NCBI GenBank assembly: GCA_028711995.1
Contig: JAQTRE010000014.1
Location: forward strand, 1 to 42,234
Direction: 5' to 3'
Length of the DNA stretch: 42,234 nucleotides
DNA from: Dehalococcoidia bacterium
GTDB taxonomy: Bacteria > Chloroflexota > Dehalococcoidia > SZUA-161 > SpSt-899
Shown: in pieces, positions 1 through 6,458 of the stretch
Numbering within the stretch: position 1 is the stretch's first letter
How the letters are laid out: each line of letters starts with the position of its first letter
Notes under the pieces: model-generated
What the model was told of the DNA's origin: nothing
Database searches by the model: none
Seen by the model: the letters and a program-made list of their open reading frames with translations, nothing else
Made by a program: the position numbers and the translations under genes

Positions 1-12
1 GGCTGTTCTCAT
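1..12 (-). CDS. start of a gene running off the left edge
   Basis: An ATG on the minus strand at 12-10 opens a frame (M-R-T-A) that leaves the window after four codons. A purine-rich GGGGGAG lies 8 nt upstream, a good ribosome binding site spacing, and the preceding sequence holds no other gene. Nothing can be said about the product. The start call rests only on the Shine-Dalgarno match and its position just downstream of the broken permease gene. Confidence 0.3.
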
Positions 13-83
13 GGAGGATTCTCCCCCTCAATCTGAATCTGAGTTGATTCTACCAGATACGTGGGGGTGAAGGCATTACAAAA

Positions 84-491
84 TCAGTCAAAGTCGAGGC
101 TGAAATCAAAACTAAACAGCCTCAAGATAACAATGGGGGTGAAGAGCAGAACGACTGCATCGTTGACCAGGAAAGCGCTGGATACGGCTGTGGCCACAAC
201 TACCAAGACAAGCAAGCGTCGGGGGGTTCGTGCCAGGGACAACGACTTTGTTACCAGCAAATTGAAAAAGCCCGCCAGCTTGAGAGCCGAAACGAAGATC
301 ATCATACCGAGGAGAAGCCCAATCGTGTTGAAATCGATGGCATCCACTGCCTCCTCGAAGGTGAGCACCCCGAAGAGGATCATCAGCACTGCGCCGGTGA
401 AGGCGGCAGAAGGGCGATCCACATTGACCTTGGGCAGCCTGGTGAAGGCGATGCCAATGTAGGTGACAACTAAAATAAAGACGGCAATCAA
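84..491 (-). pseudogene. truncated ArsB/NhaD/CitMHS-type ion permease, N-terminal fragment
   Basis: The predicted 135-residue product is very hydrophobic and looks like the first three or four membrane helices of the ion transporter superfamily that holds ArsB, NhaD and citrate/Mg permeases. Visible landmarks are RPSAAFTGAVLMILFGVLT, the acidic FEEAVDAIDFNTIGLLLGMM and the conserved SAFLVNDAVVLLFTPIVI. Family members are usually about 400 residues. Here the match stops right after the VND...FTP motif, the tail becomes FSFDFSLDFD and a stop follows, and the next gene seems to begin at position 12. The frame opens with TTG at 491; no ATG is available in that frame. The fragment lacks the C-terminal half and is unlikely to transport anything. 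An assembly join at this place is an alternative explanation. Confidence 0.7.
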
Positions 492-550
492 AGCATCATC
501 TCGTGCCCGGATAGCGCCAGGAAGAATTCCAAATCAGTTCTATTTGATCT

Positions 551-558
551 ATTATATC
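551..558 (-). promoter_or_regulatory. extended -10 promoter of the truncated permease
   Basis: A perfect TATAAT lies on the minus strand at 556-551, preceded by TGA, which makes an extended -10 element (TGn-TATAAT). It sits about 60 nt upstream of the permease start. No convincing -35 is seen. Confidence 0.45.
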
Positions 559-686
559 AATTCCTTTGCTCTTCTGATCACAAAGGGGCATTGAGGAACC
601 TTGTTGTTGCCCTGTGCCGATGGTATCATCTTCACAGTCACCAGCAGTTCAACTGACCCAATGCAGCAATAAGGAGCAGCAATCCC

Positions 687-1316
687 ATGAATATCAACCA
701 GGCCCAACCGTCCCCCTTTCCCCGAATGACCGTCGGCGTCATGGGATCAGCAGGCGGGAAGCTGGAAAACAAGGCTTGCCAGATCGTTCATCGCTTGGGT
801 GTGACCATTGCCAAAAGGGGTTATGTTCTTATTACTGGAGCCTGTCCGGGTCTGCCGCAACAAGCCGTCAACGGCGCCCGGGAGGCGGGTGGGATTGTAG
901 TGGGAGTGTCCCCTGCCCTCAACCTGGAAGAGCATGTGAGAAAGTATCAATCACCCACTCGTGGCTACAATGCCATCATCTACACCGGCAGCGGACTCAT
1001 GGGACGCGAGATAGAGAACATCAGAAGCTGCGACGTGGTTATCTTTGCCGGAGGCCGATCCGGAACGCTGGGGGAATTCGCCATCGCCTACGATGAGGCG
1101 AAGGTAATTGGGGTTCTGGAAGGCACAGGAGGCATTACCGAGCATTTGAAGGAAATCATCGGCTTTATGCAGAAGGAGACAGGAGCAATCGTGTGCTATG
1201 ATGCCGATCCGGAGCGTCTGCTGGATCGGCTGGAGCGCATCTACAAAGAACGAATCCTTCCTCACCACTTAAAGGCCATCGAGGACTGTGACCCGGGTGG
1301 AACGTCACCGGACTAG
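687..1316 (+). CDS. TIGR00725-family (LOG/lysine-decarboxylase-like fold) protein
   Basis: This 209-residue protein has a Rossmann-like layout similar to LOG/cytokinin-activating and molybdenum-cofactor carrier-like proteins. An N-terminal glycine turn (GVMGSAGGKLENKA), then ITGACPGLPQQAVNGA, and the signature-like GGRSGTLGEFAIAYDE stand in for the PGGxGTxxE motif that in LOG proteins binds nucleotide phosphate and carries the catalytic glutamate. Length and motifs fit the TIGR00725 group, whose substrate is unknown. The ATG at 687 follows AAGGAG at a spacing of about 10 nt, which decides the start. It is divergent from the broken permease and converges on the activase gene, so it is probably monocistronic. 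The family call is firm; a phosphoribohydrolase activity is only an analogy. Confidence 0.8.
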   Translation: MNINQAQPSPFPRMTVGVMGSAGGKLENKACQIVHRLGVTIAKRGYVLITGACPGLPQQAVNGAREAGGIVVGVSPALNLEEHVRKYQSPTRGYNAIIYTGSGLMGREIENIRSCDVVIFAGGRSGTLGEFAIAYDEAKVIGVLEGTGGITEHLKEIIGFMQKETGAIVCYDADPERLLDRLERIYKERILPHHLKAIEDCDPGGTSPD

Positions 1317-1347
1317 CCATCAGAGACAAAACAAAGCGCGCATCTGA

Positions 1348-2247
1348 TCACATCTCGATCAATTCTATTCCGGAGAAGAAGCCTTTGATCCAAGCCATCT
1401 CCTCCCCGGGCAACATGCGCCCCGGCATTCCCGCTGTGGGTTTGCCGATCCTCTCGCCCTTGGATAGTCCTAGCGGGTTATAGGGCAAAAGCCAGCAGCG
1501 CCTTACTCCTATCTCTTTGAACATCGCCGCAATCTGCTCCAGGTTTTTTGCCTGAGCGGTGATGCCGGGGATCAAAGGAACCCTGGGAATGACGCCGGAA
1601 GGCCTCTCCCGTACCAGTCGGGCCAGATTGCTGAAGATGACCTCATTCTCCTTGCCGGTATATTTTCGGTGCAGCTCCGGGTCGGCTAGTTTGATGTCAA
1701 ATAGAATCAGATCAAGCCAGCCCAGTATTTTTTTATTGAACTCATCAAAATCGAAAAAGCCGCAAGTCTCGATTGCGGTCTGGATTCCGTTTTGCTTTAA
1801 CTGTTGCAGGAGGAGTGAAGTATAGTCGATAAAGAGAGTCGGTTCGCCCCCTGATAAAGTCACTCCCCCGCCTGAGGTCTCATAATAGGCTTCGTCGCGG
1901 AGGACGATCTCCACAAGCTCATCAATCTCGTAGAAACGGCCGATCTGCCTCAGGCCCCGGCCCGGACAAGCTTCAACACACGTGCCACAGCGTTTGCATG
2001 CCGCCCGGTCGATGCGTCCCGGCAAGTCCAGGTGCGCTGCGCCGTTGGGACAGGCGGCAGCGCAATCGCCGCATCGGATGCACGCGGAGGGGTAGAATCC
2101 AATTTCCGGTCCCGGATCAATGGACTCCGGGTTGTGGCACCAGGAGCATCGCAGAGGACATCCCTTAAAGAAGATGACGGTTCTGATTCCGGGGCCATCG
2201 TCTAGAGAGTGTCTCTTGATATCGAAAACAAGCGGCTGTCGATTCAT
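1348..2247 (-). CDS. glycyl radical enzyme activating enzyme (radical SAM)
   Basis: This protein generates the glycyl radical on its partner enzyme by reductive cleavage of S-adenosylmethionine. The radical-SAM cluster motif is Cys30-x3-Cys34-x2-Cys37 (KGCPLRCSWCHNP). Two ferredoxin-type Cys sets follow at residues 56-66 and 84-94, an insert that marks the activases of the glycerol dehydratase/CutC/benzylsuccinate class and is absent from PflA. The GGE motif for SAM binding is at 132-136 (LSGGEPTL). The length of 299 residues is normal. It is the last gene of a minus-strand cluster with the glycyl radical enzyme and an SCP2-like gene, so that enzyme is the obvious partner. The ATG at 2247 has no clear ribosome binding site, and a G/C-rich repeat fills the gap upstream. 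Confidence 0.92.
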   Translation of the reverse strand: MNRQPLVFDIKRHSLDDGPGIRTVIFFKGCPLRCSWCHNPESIDPGPEIGFYPSACIRCGDCAAACPNGAAHLDLPGRIDRAACKRCGTCVEACPGRGLRQIGRFYEIDELVEIVLRDEAYYETSGGGVTLSGGEPTLFIDYTSLLLQQLKQNGIQTAIETCGFFDFDEFNKKILGWLDLILFDIKLADPELHRKYTGKENEVIFSNLARLVRERPSGVIPRVPLIPGITAQAKNLEQIAAMFKEIGVRRCWLLPYNPLGLSKGERIGKPTAGMPGRMLPGEEMAWIKGFFSGIELIEM

Positions 2248-2295
2248 CGATGAGTAAGGAGTCGTCTCTGTCTTGATGGGAAGGTTGAAATATCT

Positions 2296-2386
2296 GACTC
2301 AACCCCCTAACCCCCACTCGTTGGGGGCACTTTTGAATTTGGGGACACCCCCAAGCCCCCGGAAGGAGGAATCCTTCCCCTCTTTT
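2296..2386 (+). repeat. intergenic G/C-rich repeat, copy 1 of 5
   Basis: The element begins with TCAACCCCCT and carries two small dyads: CCCCCACTCGTTGGGGG, and the start of a GGGGACACCCCC palindrome. A CCCCCGGAAGG stretch then runs into a TCCTTCC mirror. Related copies lie at about 2902, 19784, 30781 and 39587, all in the same orientation and all between minus-strand genes. It separates the SCP2-like gene from the activase. Confidence 0.75.
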
Positions 2387-2402
2387 TCAGCAGCCCGCTA
2401 AA

Positions 2403-2858
2403 TTACGGTTGCTTTCCGGTCACGGCCAGTTGGAGATGATTGGCCATATATCCGAACTTCAACATGTAGTTCAAGTTGCCCTTGATCATCACCTCGTTGT
2501 TCAGGACCAGCTTGAGGATATCTCTGTCCATGGATAACAGATAGGTCATCAGAGACCGGGCATCCTTGAAAATCACCGAGACGTCAGGGTTCGGGATCAG
2601 CTTCTCTTTCACCTTGAGGCCATTTTCGCTGAAGGTAGCGGCGACAGTAATCGACTTGTCACGGCTCCTGAACTGGTAGCTGCCATTGAAGCCCATGATA
2701 TTGCGCCGGAAATCCTTATCGACCTTGTAGGCCAGGCTCATTAGCTTCAGAAGTAATTTCAGAAACTCCTCCGCCGCCTCGCTTTCCATGCATCGCAGGA
2801 ACTGTTTCTCAACCCGTGTCTTCCACCACCGCCTGAATATGTTGAGGAACCAATCCAT
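2403..2858 (-). CDS. SCP2 sterol-carrier-like domain protein
   Basis: This is a small soluble protein of 151 residues. Its C-terminal half has the pattern of SCP2-type lipid-binding domains: a strand-rich GSYQFRSRDKSITVAATF, then DVSVIFKDARSLMTYLLS, then an amphipathic end with EVMIKGNLNYMLKFGYMANHLQL. An AGGAG sits 6 nt before the ATG at 2858. It lies between the glycyl radical enzyme and its activase in the same direction, with repeat elements in both gaps, which suggests cotranscription. A role in presenting a hydrophobic substrate or handling a membrane lipid is possible but unproven. The domain assignment is by pattern only. Confidence 0.6.
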   Translation of the reverse strand: MDWFLNIFRRWWKTRVEKQFLRCMESEAAEEFLKLLLKLMSLAYKVDKDFRRNIMGFNGSYQFRSRDKSITVAATFSENGLKVKEKLIPNPDVSVIFKDARSLMTYLLSMDRDILKLVLNNEVMIKGNLNYMLKFGYMANHLQLAVTGKQP

Positions 2859-2901
2859 CTTCTTCTCCTGCTGTAAAAATTGAAGCTGTGATTAAAGTCT
2901 T

Positions 2902-2998
2902 GATCAACCCCCTGCCCCCAATCTTGGGGGAAGAAGGGAAATCTGGGGGACACCCCCAAACCCCCGGAAGGGAAGTGTCCCTTCATCCTCTCGAAAAC
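2902..2998 (+). repeat. intergenic G/C-rich repeat, copy 2 of 5
   Basis: This copy has the clearest consensus: TCAACCCCCTGCCCCCA, a TTGGGGG partner, GGGGGACACCCCC, CCCCCGGAAGGGAAGTG and GTCCCTTC, ending near CTCTCGAAAA. A degenerate fragment (CCCCCGGCAGGA with a TCCTGC partner) follows at about 3038-3070. Together they fill the 220-nt gap between the glycyl radical enzyme and the SCP2-like gene. Confidence 0.8.
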
Positions 2999-3078
2999 TG
3001 AGAACGGATAACTGATAACTGAAGTTGGGAACCTCTAGCCCCCGGCAGGACAAATCCTGCATCCCCGCCCCTTAGTCT

Positions 3079-5526
3079 CTATGGAAAGATAACCTCTCTG
3101 CCTTTTTCCAGATTATACTCCGCTCTGGTGATAATTTCACCCTGCATGGTCGGATTCAGGTCCACGAAATACGCCGTATATCCGGATACCCTGACCAGCA
3201 AGTCTGGATAGTTGGCCGGATTGTTTCTGGCGTCTTCCAGAGTCTCCCGGCTGATGATATTGAACTGAACCTGCAGGCCGCCTGTCCGCATATAGGCTTC
3301 CACGCTTTGGGCAAATTTGGTGATGGTGAGCTCTCGGTTTTCAGATGGCGTGTATTTTAGATTCAAGGCGTGACCGTTGGTGATTTTGGTGTGATCCAGA
3401 CCGGCTACGAAATTCAGGCAGGGCGTCAGCTCCGGCGCCGACCCCGAAACCGGCGTGATACCGCTGGGCAGAGGCTCTCCCTTCACCCGGCCGCTTGGAA
3501 GCGCGCCGGTGAGCAGCGCAAATCCGGCGTGGTAGGTCATCGTCCAGTAGCCAACGGTGTATTTGCCGCCCCGATAGTTCTGTTTGCTCTGAAACTCCCG
3601 GTATAGAAAGTCCAGTATATAATCAGCATTCTCTTTGGCCAACCGGCTGTCGGTGCCGAATTTCTCCGTTGAGGTCTTCACCATCTTGTGAAGTTTCTGA
3701 TGCGAACCTTCCCAGTTCTCGTTGATTGCCTTGACCATCTCCGAAAGCGTTACGGACTTCTTATTGAACACGAACTCCTGAATGGCAGTGAGAGAATCCA
3801 CCACTTCCGAAAGCCCGATGATGGCTACCCCGGAAGAATTATAGGTAGCCCCTCCTTCGACCACATCTTTGTCATTTTGAAGACATCCTTCCGTCATGGC
3901 GGAGAGGAGGGGAGTGGGATGAATCATCTGATGCACTTTGCCAAAATCGTTGTTCAGCGTCACCGCCTGCTCGATGAGCCAGCCCATCTGAATCTCGAAA
4001 GCCTGCTTGAATTCCTCAAAAGACGTTATCACATCGAGCGCCGGGGTGACCGGGCCGATCTGCTCATCTTCCGTCAACCGGTGTTTCCCCTGGAAGAGCG
4101 CCATCTCCAGAGGCGAGGTGAGATTCATCAAAATGGCGCCGGAGTGGCCGAAAGTGCGCCCGTTGCTGGCGGGCTCCACGCAGCCGACCGAAGCATAGTC
4201 CCGCGCATGCTCCAGGGTTACCCCCTGCCCCATCAGAGATTCGATCACCGAGACATCGTTGTGAAAGCATGGCGTTGCCCCGGTATTGACATTGACTTCG
4301 CACAGGCGTCGCAAATACTCCGGCGGATTGACCCCCGGATAGTATCGGCAGTTGACGTTCGGATCGCGCAGCCCGAGAATCTCGGTGGCTCTCAGCATCA
4401 CATAGGTGAGATCATTTACAGCATCGTTACCCTGCATATCCACACCACCCAGGGTAATGGCCTGATTGGATCCTGTCCCCCCGAAAAGCGCTTCGCCCGT
4501 CTCTGGAACCACCGGAACGTGATCGGCGATCTTCAACCAGAAACAGCCTATCAGTTCAACAGCCCCGGCAGGGGTCAGGTTTCCGCTATCGATATCGTTC
4601 CGATACAGCTCATAGAGAGTCTGGTCCAACCTGCCCAGGCTCAACCCCACGTTGGCATTCTCCTGATGAAGGGCGATCCAGCAGACCCAAACGGCATTCA
4701 GGGCCTCCCGGAAAGTTTGCGGTTTCTCTCCCGGGACTCTGGCGCAAATATCGCGCAGGGCTTCCAACTCCCGTTTCCGGCTGGCATCGATCTCCGCTTC
4801 GGCCATCCGACCGGCTTCCCGGCTCAAATTCTGAGCATAGGAGAGAACGCCATCGATGGCCATCCGGACCGCCTGATAGAAGTCGGTCTTCTGCCGATTC
4901 TCCACCGCACTCCCCAGAGCCTTCTCTTTCGCCTCGGCCTCGTTTCTCACCGCCTTCAACCCCCGCTCAACAACCGCGGAGAAATCGGGGATGGTATGAG
5001 AGATACAGACGGCCTTGCTCGCCACAAAGAAGACGATCCGCTCCATCACTTGGTGGCAAACCGGATTGTGGTGAATCTTCCGGGAAACCTCGGCCACCGT
5101 CCGGTCCATCCAGTAGGGAAATATCTCGAAATTCAGCTCCTTGATTTCCTCTCTGGTGATTCGGTAAGGGTTCTTTTTTCTCCTGTGAATGGTCTCCAGT
5201 TCCGGCCAGATGGAGAGGGCATTGAGAAAATCGGGGTAAAGCACCACGCCAACGGGTCTGGTAGTAGTGGTGCCGGCAAGCAAATTTTCATCTGGGATCA
5301 GCGGACGCTTGTTTTCCAGCATGTACTTGAGGCGCTTGCCAGCCCGCAATTCCGGCGAATCCTCCGGATTATCCACAGATTTCATGTAGCGCGTCATCCA
5401 CCGGGGGAGTTCGGTGCAGATTTCTGGATTGCTGGCGAAGTGTCGCTGGCGCAGCTCCTTCAGCCGCGGGAGATTATCCAGCAGAATTCCCCTCAGGCTC
5501 AGATCATTCAGCGTGGAATGGCTCAT
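3079..5526 (-). CDS. glycyl radical enzyme, dehydratase/eliminase-type (PFL superfamily)
   Basis: This 815-residue enzyme belongs to the pyruvate formate-lyase superfamily. The catalytic thiyl site is Cys449 in SVGCVEPAS. The GCVEP form, with Glu451 two residues on, is typical of glycerol/propanediol dehydratases, choline TMA-lyase and hydroxyproline dehydratase, not of PFL, which has adjacent cysteines. The radical site is Gly782 in RVSGYTAYFVDLNP, followed by QGEIITR as in all members. Upstream are HTIPDFSAVVERG and the GGVDMQGNDAVNDLTY block. The substrate cannot be read from this. The start is the ATG at 5526, 5 nt after AGAGGAA; an in-frame extension to 5607 would overlap the upstream gene and is rejected. 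Its activase lies two genes downstream. The metallophosphoesterase ends only 26 nt upstream. Confidence 0.95.
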   Translation of the reverse strand: MSHSTLNDLSLRGILLDNLPRLKELRQRHFASNPEICTELPRWMTRYMKSVDNPEDSPELRAGKRLKYMLENKRPLIPDENLLAGTTTTRPVGVVLYPDFLNALSIWPELETIHRRKKNPYRITREEIKELNFEIFPYWMDRTVAEVSRKIHHNPVCHQVMERIVFFVASKAVCISHTIPDFSAVVERGLKAVRNEAEAKEKALGSAVENRQKTDFYQAVRMAIDGVLSYAQNLSREAGRMAEAEIDASRKRELEALRDICARVPGEKPQTFREALNAVWVCWIALHQENANVGLSLGRLDQTLYELYRNDIDSGNLTPAGAVELIGCFWLKIADHVPVVPETGEALFGGTGSNQAITLGGVDMQGNDAVNDLTYVMLRATEILGLRDPNVNCRYYPGVNPPEYLRRLCEVNVNTGATPCFHNDVSVIESLMGQGVTLEHARDYASVGCVEPASNGRTFGHSGAILMNLTSPLEMALFQGKHRLTEDEQIGPVTPALDVITSFEEFKQAFEIQMGWLIEQAVTLNNDFGKVHQMIHPTPLLSAMTEGCLQNDKDVVEGGATYNSSGVAIIGLSEVVDSLTAIQEFVFNKKSVTLSEMVKAINENWEGSHQKLHKMVKTSTEKFGTDSRLAKENADYILDFLYREFQSKQNYRGGKYTVGYWTMTYHAGFALLTGALPSGRVKGEPLPSGITPVSGSAPELTPCLNFVAGLDHTKITNGHALNLKYTPSENRELTITKFAQSVEAYMRTGGLQVQFNIISRETLEDARNNPANYPDLLVRVSGYTAYFVDLNPTMQGEIITRAEYNLEKGREVIFP

Positions 5527-5552
5527 ATTGATTCCTCTTTGACTCCATTCTA

Positions 5553-6335
5553 TCACTCGGCGGGCGGCTCCGCTCCTCCGGCAGGCGTTGCTGAACTTGG
5601 GAGCCATTGCAATTCAGCATCCTTTGTAATCTCCACGTAGCTGCCGTCTACCTGGATATCGCCATCGTCCATCATGTAAGCTTGGGATGGCAGGCTTCTG
5701 CTGACACCCCGCCGGTGAATCCCGGAGGTGTGCGTATGGCCGATGATCACACAGCAGTTATTCTCCAGGGCATGCTTATCGGCGCCACCCCAGATGATTC
5801 TGATGAATTTGTTGATCTTGTCCTGTTCCTTGCCGCTGACGGGCGAGGCCTTCTTCAAGTCGCTGGCCATCCATCCCCTCCATCGGCATATCCGGTACCA
5901 CAGATCGCGCAGCAGCGGAGTATTGACCAGAAACTCCACCACCGGAGGAGCAATGTGTTTCAAGCCCAGAAAACCCCAGTCGATGGACCAACGATGGCCG
6001 TGGGTTATGTAATACTTGCGCCCGCCTTCCTCCACCTCCAACTGGTTCTTGTACACCTTGATGTTGGGATAGGGCTTCATCAGCTCGACCATCACACCGT
6101 AGGGATCATGGTTCCCCGCCACATAGTCAAAAGGGTAGTCGCCCAGCAGTTCACCCAGTTGCTTGCATGCCGCAGCTTGTTGCCACTTCTTCTTGCCCAG
6201 AGGAAGGATGTTGAACATGTCCCCATCGCCGATGAGACGATGCTTCCCCTGCTTTCCCAAGGTGATCCACTCGACCACGCCGGGGCGCAAACCCTCCGGA
6301 TCGCAATGCCAATCGCTGGAAATCCATATCGCCAT
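5553..6335 (-). CDS. calcineurin-like metallophosphoesterase
   Basis: This 260-residue protein shows all five metal-binding motifs of the calcineurin-like phosphoesterase fold. They are D8-x-H10 (SSDWH), D37/D39 in GDGDMFN, GNHD at 74-77, H112/H114 in THGHRW, and GHTHTSG around His200-His202. It should hydrolyse a phosphomono- or diester with two metal ions; the substrate is unknown. The ATG at 6335 follows GGAGG closely. A longer frame reaching 6458 would translate repeat DNA and is not believed. The gene sits 26 nt before the glycyl radical enzyme gene, so the two are probably cotranscribed. The C-terminal tail ATPAGGAEPPAE looks unstructured. Confidence 0.88.
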   Translation of the reverse strand: MAIWISSDWHCDPEGLRPGVVEWITLGKQGKHRLIGDGDMFNILPLGKKKWQQAAACKQLGELLGDYPFDYVAGNHDPYGVMVELMKPYPNIKVYKNQLEVEEGGRKYYITHGHRWSIDWGFLGLKHIAPPVVEFLVNTPLLRDLWYRICRWRGWMASDLKKASPVSGKEQDKINKFIRIIWGGADKHALENNCCVIIGHTHTSGIHRRGVSRSLPSQAYMMDDGDIQVDGSYVEITKDAELQWLPSSATPAGGAEPPAE

Positions 6336-6349
6336 CTTATCCTCCTTCG

Positions 6350-6442
6350 GGGACGAGTCAAGGATCGTCCCTACATACCGTTGTCGGTCATTCTCGCGTA
6401 AGGCGGGAATCCATCCATGACGGGCGACCACAAGAGTCGCCC
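6350..6442. repeat. cluster of small palindromic repeats
   Basis: Three repeat fragments lie head to tail between two cluster genes. GGGACGA pairs with TCGTCCC at 6350-6371. A segment resembling the common CATTCTCGCG...GCGGGAATCC repeat follows. GGGCGAC then pairs with GTCGCCC at 6422-6442. The last hairpin recurs at 18628-18648, and variants occur at 19822-19841 and 33058-33079. Confidence 0.7.
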
Positions 6443-6458
6443 CTATAAACACTGACAA

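Noticed and set aside
5369-5377. A perfect DnaA box (TTATCCACA)
   Set aside because: It is solitary and lies inside the glycyl radical enzyme coding region, far from dnaA; no cluster suggests an origin here.
3688-5640. A 650-codon open frame on the plus strand
   Set aside because: It is antisense to the glycyl radical enzyme gene, lacks a ribosome site and family motifs, and its composition (His, Arg, Leu-rich) is that of a shadow frame.
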